Of a DNA stretch of 64,000 bases, positions 37,260-45,320 are shown one piece after another. The DNA lies in assembly GCA_011526565.1 (NCBI GenBank), contig WYBL01000168.1:1-64000 (forward strand), in the 5' to 3' direction. Every line of letters starts with the position of its first letter. Within the stretch, counting starts at the first letter, position 1. The DNA comes from Acidobacteriota bacterium (lineage in GTDB: Bacteria; Acidobacteriota; Vicinamibacteria; Fen-336). The notes beneath the pieces were generated by a model, which ran no database searches, was not told the origin of the DNA, and worked only from the letters and a program-made list of their open reading frames with translations. The position numbers were made by a program, and so were the translations under genes.

Positions 37260-37994
37260 GTGACCGAAACCCGATCCCTGCCCCGCCTGCTGCGCCTCCT
37301 CGCGCTCGCCACCGCCCTGTCGGCGGTCGTCGCGGTGACGGCGCTCGCCACCATGCGCCGCGTGCTCGACGCCCAGGAGGTGGTGGTCCCCGACCTCCGC
37401 GGTCGCCGCATCGCCGACGCCGGTACCCTGGCCGGCCAGCAGCTCCTGGGCCTGCGTGTCGAAGGCCGTCGGCACGACCCGCGCGTCGAACCGGGCAACG
37501 TGGCGACCCAGGAACCCGAGGCGGGCGCGACGCTCAAGGCGGGCCGCAGCGTGAAGGTGTGGCTGAGCCTCGGCCCCCGGCGCATCACGGTGCCCGACGT
37601 GCGCGGCCAGACGATGCGCGCCGCCCGCCTCGCGCTCGAGCAGTCCGGGGCGCCGGTCGCCCGGGTGCTGGAGGCGCCGGGTCCGGCGGAGGAGGACGTG
37701 GTGATGCTGCAGGAGCCGCTGCCGGGCCCCGCCGAGGACCTCGGTCGCGGCGCGTCGATCCTGGTGTCGCGCGGGCCCGCGGGCGCCGACTACGTGATGC
37801 CCGACGTGATCGGCAAGCCCGGCGAGGACGTGATCGCGGCGCTGCGCTCCGTGGGGCTCTCCGTGACCGCCGTGCCCGGCAAGCTCTACCCGGGCGCGCC
37901 CGCCGGCGCGATCCTGAAGCAGACGCCGCCCTCCGGCCACCGGGTCAGCCCGCGCAGCGTGGTCAGCCTCGAACTGAACGGCGGTGTCTCGTGA
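37260..37994 (+). CDS. Membrane-anchored protein with three PASTA domains
   Basis: 244 residues. After a basic N-terminus a single helix (LLALATALSAVVAVTALA) spans the membrane. Three PASTA repeats follow: VVVPDLRGRRIADAG, ITVPDVRGQTMRAAR and YVMPDVIGKPGEDVI, each ending in a P-G/S-hydrophobic-lysine-like closing strand (GATLKAGRSVKVWLS). PASTA domains bind uncrosslinked peptidoglycan stems in other bacteria. There is no kinase or transpeptidase domain here; it is a stand-alone PASTA protein, possibly partner of a kinase elsewhere. Its stop overlaps the rpe start. Confidence 0.88.
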   Translation: MTETRSLPRLLRLLALATALSAVVAVTALATMRRVLDAQEVVVPDLRGRRIADAGTLAGQQLLGLRVEGRRHDPRVEPGNVATQEPEAGATLKAGRSVKVWLSLGPRRITVPDVRGQTMRAARLALEQSGAPVARVLEAPGPAEEDVVMLQEPLPGPAEDLGRGASILVSRGPAGADYVMPDVIGKPGEDVIAALRSVGLSVTAVPGKLYPGAPAGAILKQTPPSGHRVSPRSVVSLELNGGVS

Positions 37995-38641
37995 TGCTCG
38001 CGCCCTCGATCCTGTCCGCGGACTTCGCCCGCCTCGGCGACGCCGTGGCAGCCGTCGCCCGCGGCGGCGCCGACCTCGTCCACGTCGACGTGATGGACGG
38101 CCACTTCGTGCCCAACCTGACGATCGGACCCGACGTCGTCCGCGCGCTGCGCCGCTGCACCGACGTGCCGCTCGACGTGCACCTGATGATCGAGCACGCC
38201 GACCGCTGGCTCGATCACTACGTGGACGCCGGCGCCGCCTGGGTCAGCGTGCACGTCGAAGCGGTGCCCCACCTGCACCGCGCGATCTCGCACCTGCGGG
38301 CGCGGGGAGCGCGGCCGGGCGCGGTGCTCAACCCGGCGACGCCGCTGTCGACGCTCGAGGAGATCCTGCCCGAGCTCCACCACGTGCTGCTGATGTCGGT
38401 CAACCCCGGCTTCGGCGGCCAGAAGTTCATCGCCTCGACGCTCGACAAGATCCGGCGGCTGCGGGCGATGGTCCGCGAGCGCGGCCTGTCGACGCTGATC
38501 GAGGTCGACGGCGGCGTCGGCCCCGGCAACGCTCGCGCGCTGCTCGAGGCCGGCGCCGACGTGCTGGTCGCGGGCAACGCGGTGTTCGCCGGCGGCGACC
38601 CCGAGCAGGGCGTGCGGGCGCTGCGGGCGGCCTGCGCGTGA
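37994..38641 (+). CDS. rpe: Ribulose-phosphate 3-epimerase
   Basis: 215 residues. LAPSILSADFARLGD, HVDVMDGHFVPNLTIGP, HLMIEH, MSVNPGFGGQKFI and EVDGGVGPGNA are the family signatures in order, giving the (beta/alpha)8 barrel with the metal-site His and Asp residues. It interconverts ribulose-5-phosphate and xylulose-5-phosphate in the pentose phosphate pathway. The ATG shares one base with the preceding stop (TGATG); an in-frame GTG three bases earlier is possible. Confidence 0.95.
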   Translation: MLAPSILSADFARLGDAVAAVARGGADLVHVDVMDGHFVPNLTIGPDVVRALRRCTDVPLDVHLMIEHADRWLDHYVDAGAAWVSVHVEAVPHLHRAISHLRARGARPGAVLNPATPLSTLEEILPELHHVLLMSVNPGFGGQKFIASTLDKIRRLRAMVRERGLSTLIEVDGGVGPGNARALLEAGADVLVAGNAVFAGGDPEQGVRALRAACA

Positions 38642-39039
38642 GCGGGAAGAGCGCGACCTCGGAGCTGCGCGTGCGCTACGCCGAAACCGACCAGATGGGA
38701 GTCGCCTGGCACGGCGAGTACCTCGCGTGGTTCGAGGTCGCCCGCACCGACCTGCTGCGCGGCTTCGGCACCACCTACCGGGAAATGGAGGCCCAGGGCT
38801 TGAGACTGCCCGTGATCGCCGCCGAGGCGCGCTACCTGCGCCCCGCGCGCTACGACGACCTGCTTCAGGTGACGGCCCGCATCGCGCGGATGACGCGGGT
38901 GCGGATGGCGTTCGACTACGAGGTCCGCCGCGAAGGCCAGGAGGAACTGCTGGCGACCGGCCGCACCGAGCACGCCGTGGTCGATCTCCGCGGGCGGCCC
39001 TGCCGGCTGCCCGACTCCCTGCGCCAGGTGCTCGCGTGA
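38638..39039 (+). CDS. Acyl-CoA thioesterase, YbgC/FadM-like hot-dog fold
   Basis: 133 residues from GTG, overlapping the rpe stop (GTGA). LRVRYAETDQMGVAWHGEYLAWFEVARTDLL contains the catalytic-type aspartate motif (YAETDQMG) of 4-hydroxybenzoyl-CoA thioesterase-like enzymes, and RYLRPARYDDLL is the second conserved strand. It probably hydrolyses short- or medium-chain acyl-CoA; the exact substrate is unknown. In several bacteria YbgC is linked with the Tol-Pal system, but no tol genes are here. Confidence 0.85.
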   Translation: MSGKSATSELRVRYAETDQMGVAWHGEYLAWFEVARTDLLRGFGTTYREMEAQGLRLPVIAAEARYLRPARYDDLLQVTARIARMTRVRMAFDYEVRREGQEELLATGRTEHAVVDLRGRPCRLPDSLRQVLA

Positions 39040-39974
39040 AGGCGCTGGTCACCGGCGCGGCCGGCTTCATCGGCTCGACGCTCTGCGAGCGGCTGCTGGC
39101 CGAGGGATGGAGCGTCCGCGCCGTCGACGGCTTCGTCGACTACTACCCGCGCGCGGTCAAGGAGACGAACCTCGCCCGCAGCAGCGAGCACGCCGGCTTC
39201 GAGTTCCACGAGGGCCTGCTGCAGGACCTCGACCTGCGCCCGCTGCTGGGCGGCGTCGACGTCGTCTTCCACCTGGCCGCCCAGGCCGGCGTGCGCGCGT
39301 CGTGGGGCCGCGATTTCCGCCTCTACACCGACCACAACGTGCTCGGCACCCAGGTGCTGCTCGAGGCCGCGCTGCAGGCGGGGCGGCCGCGGGTCGTGTA
39401 CGCGTCGTCGTCTTCGGTCTACGGCGACGCGCCGAGCCTGCCGCTGCGCGAGGACGGCCACTGCCACCCCGTGTCGCCCTACGGCGTCACCAAGCTCGCT
39501 GCCGAGCACCTCGTCCAGCTCTACAACCGCAACCACGGGCTGCACGTCACCAGCCTGCGTTTCTTCACCGTCTACGGCCCGCGCCAGCGGCCCGACATGG
39601 CGTTCCACCGGTTCCTGAAGGCGGCCCGCGACGGCGCCCCGATCCGCGTCTACGGCGACGGCAGCCAGACCCGTGACTTCACGTTCGTCGACGACATCGT
39701 GACGGCGCTCGTGCGGGCGGCGGCGGACGGCCGCGCCGGCGGCGTGTACAACGTCGGCGGCGGCCAGCGGGTGGCGCTGCTCGACGTGATCCGCACCATC
39801 GAGCGGGTCAGCGGCCGCACGATCGAGACGATCCACGAGGAGGCCCAGAAGGGCGACATGCGCGACACCTTTGCCGACACCACGGCGGCCGCGGCGGACC
39901 TCGGCTTCCGCTCCACGGTCAGCCTCGAAGACGGCCTCGCCCGCGAGTGGGCGTGGATCCGGAGCCTGGCGTGA
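39036..39974 (+). CDS. NAD-dependent nucleotide-sugar epimerase/dehydratase (extended SDR)
   Basis: 312 residues from GTG (GTGA overlap). NAD loop GAAGFIGSTLCERLL, active-site ASSSSVYGD and SPYGVTKLAAEHL (YxxxK), then FTVYGPRQRPDMAFHRF and the substrate-binding RVYGDGSQTRDFTFVDD. The closest pattern is UDP-glucuronate 4-epimerase and UDP-glucose epimerase relatives (YYPRAVKETNL is typical of the uronate group). It would feed envelope polysaccharide synthesis, in line with the nearby nucleotide-sugar dehydrogenase. Exact substrate unproven. Confidence 0.88.
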   Translation: MKALVTGAAGFIGSTLCERLLAEGWSVRAVDGFVDYYPRAVKETNLARSSEHAGFEFHEGLLQDLDLRPLLGGVDVVFHLAAQAGVRASWGRDFRLYTDHNVLGTQVLLEAALQAGRPRVVYASSSSVYGDAPSLPLREDGHCHPVSPYGVTKLAAEHLVQLYNRNHGLHVTSLRFFTVYGPRQRPDMAFHRFLKAARDGAPIRVYGDGSQTRDFTFVDDIVTALVRAAADGRAGGVYNVGGGQRVALLDVIRTIERVSGRTIETIHEEAQKGDMRDTFADTTAAAADLGFRSTVSLEDGLAREWAWIRSLA

Positions 39975-40816
39975 AGCGGCTGGCGGCGGCTCTCGCCCTG
40001 CTGGCGCTGGCGGGCTGCGGCTCGGGCGGACCGGTCGACATCGCGACGCTGGCCAGCAACTCGGCCCAGGTCGTCTGGGAGGCCGGCCAGAAGGCCGCCG
40101 AGAAGAAGCAGTGGGACGCCGCGCGCCAGCACTTCCGGCGCATCATCGACGGCTTCCCGCAGAGCGAGCTCGTGCCGCAGGCCCGCCTGGCGCTCGGCGA
40201 CAGCTATTTCAAGGAAGGTGGCACGGCCAACTGGATCCTCGCGGCGGGCGCGTTCCGTGAGTTCCTCACGTTCTACCCCTCGCACCCGCGCTCGGACTAC
40301 GCGCAGTTCATGTCGGCGGAGAGCCACTTCAAGCAGAAGAACCCGCCCGATCGCGACCAGACCGCGACGATCAGCGCGCTCGAGGAGTTCGACCGGCTGC
40401 TCGAGCTGTTCCCCGAATCGCCCCACGTCGAGACGGCTCGCCAGCGCATCATGGAGTGCCGCCAGAGCCTCGCGCGGGCCGAGTTCGTCGCCGGCTGGTT
40501 CTACCAGAAGACGCGCCAGGCCTGCCGGGCGGCGATCCAGCGCTACGAGTACCTGCTGAAGGAGTACCCGGACTTCGCCGGCATCGACGAGACCCTCCTC
40601 CGCATCGCCCAGTGTCTGGCGCTCGAAGCGCGGCCCGCCGAGGCGATGCCCTACCTGGCCCGGCTCGAGGAGGAGTTCCCGGACTCGCGCTTTGCTCCCG
40701 AGGGGCGAACGCTGGGCGAGACCTTGAAGGCCGCGCCTCCCGCTCCGGCCCCGGCGCCTGCCGCCTCGCCCAGCCCCAGCCCCTCGGAGGGGGCTCAAGG
40801 AACACTTGAGCCGTGA
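39971..40816 (+). CDS. bamD: BamD-like outer membrane assembly lipoprotein (TPR)
   Basis: 281 residues from GTG overlapping the previous stop. LAAALALLALAGC is a lipoprotein signal with lipobox LAGC. TPR-type helices follow (ARQHFRRIIDGFPQSELVPQ, FREFLTFYPSHPRSDYAQF, LEEFDRLLELFPESPHVETA), matching the YfiO/BamD family. The C-terminus is a Pro/Ala/Ser tail (about 255-281). BamD is the essential lipoprotein partner of BamA in inserting beta-barrel proteins. It closes the aroC operon, 11 bases before a new promoter. Confidence 0.85.
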   Translation: MKRLAAALALLALAGCGSGGPVDIATLASNSAQVVWEAGQKAAEKKQWDAARQHFRRIIDGFPQSELVPQARLALGDSYFKEGGTANWILAAGAFREFLTFYPSHPRSDYAQFMSAESHFKQKNPPDRDQTATISALEEFDRLLELFPESPHVETARQRIMECRQSLARAEFVAGWFYQKTRQACRAAIQRYEYLLKEYPDFAGIDETLLRIAQCLALEARPAEAMPYLARLEEEFPDSRFAPEGRTLGETLKAAPPAPAPAPAASPSPSPSEGAQGTLEP

Positions 40817-40827
40817 GCAAAAACCCC

Positions 40828-40857
40828 TTGACCTCTCGTTCCTTTTCCTGCTAGCGT
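40828..40857 (+). promoter_or_regulatory. Sigma-70-type promoter of the LysM gene
   Basis: TTGACC (40828-40833), 18 bases, TAGCGT (40852-40857). Start would be near 40864, giving a leader of about 100 bases that contains no gene, ending with AGGAGGT (40953-40959) five bases before GTG. It lies just after bamD. A TGCTAG overlapping the -10 could be used instead with a 15-base spacer. Confidence 0.45.
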
Positions 40858-40964
40858 CGCGCCAACTCTCGGTGCGAGCTTCGGGCGGATCACGGGCGGC
40901 GACCGTTCCGCGACCGAGGCGAGCCGGGAGCGAGGACGGCAACCAGGCCGTCAGGAGGTAGGCT

Positions 40965-42080
40965 GTGAGGTCCAATCGCAACGCGTTGCTCTGCGGCGCC
41001 GCCCTCGTCCTGGCCGCCGGGTTCGCCCAGGCCCAGGAGCCCGAGGCCGCCGCGCCGGCCGCTGCCAAGGTGGGACCGGCCACGATCGCGCCCCACTGGT
41101 CGAAGTACACCTACCCCGAGAGCGTCGCCGAGGGGGCGGCCTACCACCTGATCGAGAAGGGCGACACCCTCTGGGATCTGGCCAACCGCTACCTCGGCAG
41201 CCCGTACCTCTGGCCCCAGATCTGGGACCAGAACAAGTACGTCACCGACGCCCACTGGATCTACCCCGGCGACCCGCTGCTGCTGCCCGCGCTCGACGTC
41301 GTCGCGGGCTCCGCGGGCCAGGGCGGCGAGGGGATGGACGAGGACGAGGACGAGCAGGCGCCTGTCGTAGAGGCCGCTCCCGAAACCGTGCTCTACCCCA
41401 TCTCCGAGGAGTTCTCGATCTTCTGCGCCGGTGGCCTGTCGACCGCGGCCGAAGACCAGGGCTTCACGATCCTCGGCTCCGAAGAGACGCGGGCCCGCAT
41501 GACCTTCGCGGATCGCGACATCGTCTACGTGAACAAGGGCGCCGCGGCCGGCGTGCGCGCGGGCGACGTCTACTCGATCCACCGGCCGGGCACGAAGGTG
41601 ATGCACCCGAAGACGGGCAAGCTGTTCGGGACCCGCATCGACAACATCGGCCGCCTGCGCGTGATCCTGGTCCAGGAGCGCTCGGCGACCGCCGTCATCG
41701 AGGCCGCCTGCCAGGAAGTCCAGGTCGGCGACTACCTCAAGCCCAACGAGCCCATCAACGTCCCGCTGGCCGTGCGCCGCGACCCGGCCGACCGCATGAC
41801 GCCCCCGTCCGGCAAGGCGGACGGCTACGTCGTGGAGATCGGGCTGGGCGGCGTGGCCGCCGCCACGGGGAACATGCTCACGATCGACATGGGGTCCGCC
41901 GCCGGCGTGGCCCCGGGCAACCTGCTCGTCGCGTACCGCCTGACCCACCCCGGCGACGCGAGCCAGCGCTACGTGCTTGGCGAGGTCGCGGTGGTCGCTG
42001 TGCGCGAGAAGAGCGCCACGGCCAAGGTCGTCTACTCCACCGACATCATCGAGGCCGGCGACCGCGTCGAACTCCGGTAG
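40965..42080 (+). CDS. Secreted LysM-domain protein
   Basis: 371 residues from a GTG with a strong AGGAGGT site. A signal peptide (LLCGAALVLAAGFAQAQE) is followed by a LysM domain at about 58-110: YHLIEKGDTLWDLANRYLGSP, WPQIWDQNKYVTDAHWIYPGDPLLLP. After an acidic linker (GMDEDEDEQ) come beta-rich segments (DIVYVNKGAAAGVRAGDVYSI and RLRVILVQERSATAVI, repeated in diverged form near the end). LysM binds peptidoglycan, so it is likely periplasmic or envelope-bound. It has its own promoter and terminator, which suggests high or separate expression. Confidence 0.85.
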   Translation: MRSNRNALLCGAALVLAAGFAQAQEPEAAAPAAAKVGPATIAPHWSKYTYPESVAEGAAYHLIEKGDTLWDLANRYLGSPYLWPQIWDQNKYVTDAHWIYPGDPLLLPALDVVAGSAGQGGEGMDEDEDEQAPVVEAAPETVLYPISEEFSIFCAGGLSTAAEDQGFTILGSEETRARMTFADRDIVYVNKGAAAGVRAGDVYSIHRPGTKVMHPKTGKLFGTRIDNIGRLRVILVQERSATAVIEAACQEVQVGDYLKPNEPINVPLAVRRDPADRMTPPSGKADGYVVEIGLGGVAAATGNMLTIDMGSAAGVAPGNLLVAYRLTHPGDASQRYVLGEVAVVAVREKSATAKVVYSTDIIEAGDRVELR

Positions 42081-42096
42081 GACGCCCCGTCCCCGG

Positions 42097-42143
42097 GCCT
42101 CCGCGGCCTCGATCCCCCAGGGGGTCGAGGCCGCGAGGCTTTT
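42097..42143. terminator. Rho-independent terminator between convergent genes
   Basis: A long GC-rich stem (about 42097-42117 with 42121-42139), CAG loop, one bulged A, then TTTT. It starts 17 bases after the LysM gene stop and ends 10 bases before the convergent pgsA stop. The T-run serves the plus strand. Confidence 0.75.
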
Positions 42144-42152
42144 GGAGCCGGT

Positions 42153-42701
42153 TCAGCGCGGCGAACCCCACAGCGCTTCGCGGCCGTGGCGCACGAAGTA
42201 GTCGATCCCCGACCACGTCGCGATCGCCACCACCACCCACAACGCCACGGTCCCGAGCGGCAGCAGCAACGGGAACTCGAGGGCCAGGATCAGGAGCGAG
42301 ATCGCCACCACCTGGGCCACCATCTTCGACTTGCCGAGCCCCGAGGCCGGGATCACCATGCCCCTTCCAGTCGCCAGCGTGCGCAGCCAGGTCACCGCGA
42401 ACTCGCGGCCGATCACGATCACGGCCATCCAGGCGGGCACGCTGCCGAGCTCGACGAGCGCGATCAAGGCCGCCGACGTCAGCAGCTTGTCCGCGATCGG
42501 GTCGAGCAGGATGCCGAGCTTGGTGACCTGGTTGCGCCGGCGGGCGAGGTAGCCGTCGAGCCAGTCGGTGAGGACGGCGACGCCGAACACGACGGCGCCG
42601 GCCAGGGTGCCGTGCGGCGTCCGGGTCAGCAGCAGCGCGACCAGCATTGGCACCAGGAAGATGCGCAGCAGGGTCAGCGCCACCGGCAGGTTCACGGCCA
42701 T
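42153..42701 (-). CDS. pgsA: CDP-diacylglycerol-glycerol-3-phosphate 3-phosphatidyltransferase
   Basis: 182 residues, about 5 hydrophobic segments. DWLDGYLARRRNQVTKLG plus LLDPIADK gives the CDP-alcohol phosphotransferase motif DGxxARxxxxxxxxGxxxDxxxD. It makes phosphatidylglycerol phosphate, the first committed step to phosphatidylglycerol and cardiolipin, in the inner membrane. It lies 32 bases downstream of the nucleotide-sugar dehydrogenase, probably on one transcript; GGGAGG precedes its ATG. Confidence 0.92.
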   Translation of the reverse strand: MAVNLPVALTLLRIFLVPMLVALLLTRTPHGTLAGAVVFGVAVLTDWLDGYLARRRNQVTKLGILLDPIADKLLTSAALIALVELGSVPAWMAVIVIGREFAVTWLRTLATGRGMVIPASGLGKSKMVAQVVAISLLILALEFPLLLPLGTVALWVVVAIATWSGIDYFVRHGREALWGSPR

Positions 42702-42733
42702 CCTCGCGCGCCTCCCGCGGGCGCCGCCCTGGC

Positions 42734-44059
42734 TCAGAGCCTGAGCAGCTTCGGCGACGTCAGTCCCCGCGTCGCGTTGCGGGTGTCGAGCACCAGCGGT
42801 GCGGCGTCCACGATTTCGGGCCAGGACAGGCCGCCGTGGTCGGTGACGATCACGACCGCGTCGCACTGCCGGACGGCCGGCATCAGCTCGGCCGAGTGCT
42901 CCGTCTGCTCCCCGAAGCGGACCGAAGGAACGAACGGGTCGTGCCACAGCACCGTCGCGCCGCGCGACCGCAGGACGTTGATGATGTCGAGGGCGGGCGA
43001 CTCGCGGACGTCGTCGATGTCCTTCTTGTAGGCGACCCCGACGACCAGGATGCGGCTGCCGTTGACGGCCTTCTTCTGGTCGTTGAGCGCCAGCGCGACC
43101 CGCTCGCAGACGTACTCGGGCATCTCGGAGTTGATCTCCCCCGCCAGCTCGATGAAGCGCGCCCTGTAGTTGAGCGTCTTCATCTTCCACGACAGGTACA
43201 GCGGGTCGATCGGGATGCAGTGGCCGCCGAGGCCGGGCCCGGGATAGAACGGCATGAAGCCGAACGGCTTGCTGGCCGCGGCCTCGATCACCTCCCAGAC
43301 GTTGACGCCGAGGCGCTCGCACATCAGGGCGACCTCGTTGACGAGGCCGATGTTGACGCTGCGGAAGGTGTTCTCGAGCAGCTTCACCATCTCGGCCGTG
43401 CGGGTCGACGAGACCTCGATCACCGTCTCGACCGCACGCGAGTACAGGGCCTTGGCGGCCGCAGTGCACTCCGGCGTCACGCCGCCGATGATCTTGGGCG
43501 TGTTGCGGGTGTGGTACCTCGGGTTGCCGGGGTCGACCCGCTCGGGCGAGAAGGCCAGGAAGAAGTCGTTCCCCGCCTTCAGCCCGCCGCGCTCGAGGAT
43601 CGGCTGGATCAGCTCCTCGGTCGTGCCCGGGTAGGTCGTGCTCTCGAGCACGATCAACTGGCCGGGGCGCTGGTGCTGGGCGATCGCCTCCGAGGCGTCG
43701 ACCACCATCGACAGGTCGGGATCCTTGGTCTTGCCCAGCGGCGTGGGCACGCAGATGATGATCGCGTCGCACTCGGCGAGGCCCGCGAAGTCCGCGCTCG
43801 CCACCAGGCGCCCGGCCTGCACGTGTTCGGCCACCCGCGCCGCCGGCACGTCCTTCACGTAGGACTCGCCCCGGTTGATCGCCGCGACCTTCTCCTCGGC
43901 GATGTCGAAGCCGCGGACCCGGAGGCCGGCCGAGGCGAACTCGACGGCCAGCGGCAGGCCCACGTAGCCGAGCCCGATGGTTCCGACCAGGGCCTCGCCG
44001 GCGGCGATCCTCGCGACCAGTGCGGCCTGCTTCTGATTGACGACCCCCGGCTCGGCCAT
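42734..44059 (-). CDS. Nucleotide-sugar dehydrogenase (UDP-glucose/GlcNAc/ManNAc dehydrogenase family)
   Basis: 441 residues from ATG at 44059, with GAGGAG upstream; the ATG at 44098 is inside the promoter leader. NAD site GTIGLGYVGLPLAVEFASAG, then VPTPLGKTKDPDLS, STTYPGTT, and the central FMPFYPGPGLGGHCIPIDP. The catalytic nucleophile is the Cys in GGHCIPIDP. SYVKDVP and the PGPGLGGHC form place it with the WbpA/UDP-GlcNAc-or-ManNAc 6-dehydrogenase group rather than plain Ugd. It makes an uronic acid sugar nucleotide for envelope polysaccharide. It has its own canonical promoter. Confidence 0.88.
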   Translation of the reverse strand: MAEPGVVNQKQAALVARIAAGEALVGTIGLGYVGLPLAVEFASAGLRVRGFDIAEEKVAAINRGESYVKDVPAARVAEHVQAGRLVASADFAGLAECDAIIICVPTPLGKTKDPDLSMVVDASEAIAQHQRPGQLIVLESTTYPGTTEELIQPILERGGLKAGNDFFLAFSPERVDPGNPRYHTRNTPKIIGGVTPECTAAAKALYSRAVETVIEVSSTRTAEMVKLLENTFRSVNIGLVNEVALMCERLGVNVWEVIEAAASKPFGFMPFYPGPGLGGHCIPIDPLYLSWKMKTLNYRARFIELAGEINSEMPEYVCERVALALNDQKKAVNGSRILVVGVAYKKDIDDVRESPALDIINVLRSRGATVLWHDPFVPSVRFGEQTEHSAELMPAVRQCDAVVIVTDHGGLSWPEIVDAAPLVLDTRNATRGLTSPKLLRL

Positions 44060-44115
44060 GGCGCTGTGATCGGCTCCTCGTTGCGCCCCGCGGACCACCC
44101 GCGGCGCGGGCCGCG

Positions 44116-44145
44116 ACTATACGTAAGCGGGCCCCGCGGTGTCAA
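44116..44145 (-). promoter_or_regulatory. Canonical sigma-70 promoter of the dehydrogenase-pgsA operon
   Basis: On the minus strand TTGACA (44145-44140), 18 bases, TATAGT (44121-44116), the closest match to consensus in the window. Transcription would begin about 44109, 50 bases before the ATG. The spacer contains GCGGG-G-CCCGC. Confidence 0.65.
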
Positions 44146-44212
44146 ACCCGCATCCTTGCAAGTCTCTCTCGGAAAGCAAGATAGACCGCCCGCCCGGTCC
44201 GCCGCGGGGGCC

Positions 44213-44221
44213 TGCTAAGAT
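44213..44221 (+). promoter_or_regulatory. Extended -10-like TGCTAAGAT of the nucleotidyltransferase operon
   Basis: TG-C-TAAGAT matches an extended -10. No -35 is evident at 17-18 bases. Initiation near 44228 leaves a short leader with GGGAGGTG just before the TTG start at 44246. Confidence 0.35.
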
Positions 44222-44245
44222 CCCGCCTTCGTTTCGGGAGGTGCC

Positions 44246-45313
44246 TTGAAATCGGTGATCCTGGCGGGGGGCGAGGGCACGCGGCTGAGGCCGTTGACGC
44301 TGGAGTTGCCGAAGCCGGTCGTGCCCGTGCTCGACCGGCCATTCCTGCAGTACCAGCTCGACCTGCTGGCGACCGCCGGCGTACGCGACATCGTGTTCTC
44401 GGTCGCGTACCAGCCCGACCGCGTGCGCAGCGTGTTCGGCGACGGGGCGGCGCTCGGGCGCAGCATCGTCTACGCGGTCGAGGACGAGCCGCTCGGCACC
44501 GGCGGCGCGGTGCGCAACGCCTGGCCCCACCTCGACGACGTCACCGTGGTCTTCAACGGCGACGTGCTGACCGACGTCGACCTGCCGAAGGTGGTGGCCG
44601 ATCACAAGGCGTCCGGCGCCGTCGCCACCATCGTGCTGCACCCGGTGCCCAACCCGGCGGCCTACGGGCTCGTCGAGTTCGACGGCGGCGGGCGCGTGAC
44701 GCGCTTCCTCGAGAAGCCGAAGCCCGAGGAGATCACGACCGACACGATCAACGCCGGCATCTACGTGCTCGACAGCCGGGCGCTGGACCTGATCCCGCCG
44801 AACGTGAACCACTCGATCGAGCGGGGCTTCTTCCCCGCCCTGCTGCGGCGCGGCGACCTGGTCCGCGCCCACGTGCACCGCGGCTACTGGATCGACATCG
44901 GCACTCCGGAGAAGTACCTGCAGGTCCACGAGGACCTGCTCGCCGGCCGCTTCCCGCTGGCGATCGCGGCCCCCGAGCGCGGTCCCCGGGTGTTCGTCGC
45001 GGACGGGGCCCTGGTCGCGGACGGGGCCCGGCTCGAGGGCCCGTGCTACGTGGGGCCCGGGTGCCGGATCGAGGCCGGAGCGGTCGTCGGCGCCGGCGCG
45101 GTGCTGACCCGCGACGTCACGCTGGGGCCCGGGGCGCGGGTCGAGGCGAGCGTGCTGTGGGCCGGCTGCAGCCTCGGCGCGGAAGCCCGCGTGCGCGGCG
45201 CGCTGCTGGCCTCCGGCGTCGCGCTGGGCGCCCACGCCGCGGTCGGCCCCGGCTCCTGCCTCGGCCAGCAGGCCCGCATCCCCGATCACAGCCGGCTCGG
45301 CGCCGGCGCCTGA
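44246..45313 (+). CDS. Sugar-1-phosphate nucleotidyltransferase (mannose-1-P guanylyltransferase-like)
   Basis: 355 residues from TTG, supported by GGGAGGTGCC and by the family start KSVILAGGEGTRLRPLTLELPKP. The catalytic half has FNGDVLTDVDL and GTPEKYLQVHEDLL; EKP appears in FLEKPKPEE. The C-terminal ~110 residues are a left-handed beta-helix of hexapeptides (VADGALVADGARLEGPCYVGPG). It activates a hexose-1-phosphate with NTP; GDP-mannose is plausible because a phosphomannomutase gene follows 7 bases later, but glucose-1-P specificity cannot be excluded. Confidence 0.85.
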   Translation: MKSVILAGGEGTRLRPLTLELPKPVVPVLDRPFLQYQLDLLATAGVRDIVFSVAYQPDRVRSVFGDGAALGRSIVYAVEDEPLGTGGAVRNAWPHLDDVTVVFNGDVLTDVDLPKVVADHKASGAVATIVLHPVPNPAAYGLVEFDGGGRVTRFLEKPKPEEITTDTINAGIYVLDSRALDLIPPNVNHSIERGFFPALLRRGDLVRAHVHRGYWIDIGTPEKYLQVHEDLLAGRFPLAIAAPERGPRVFVADGALVADGARLEGPCYVGPGCRIEAGAVVGAGAVLTRDVTLGPGARVEASVLWAGCSLGAEARVRGALLASGVALGAHAAVGPGSCLGQQARIPDHSRLGAGA

Positions 45314-45320
45314 GGACGCC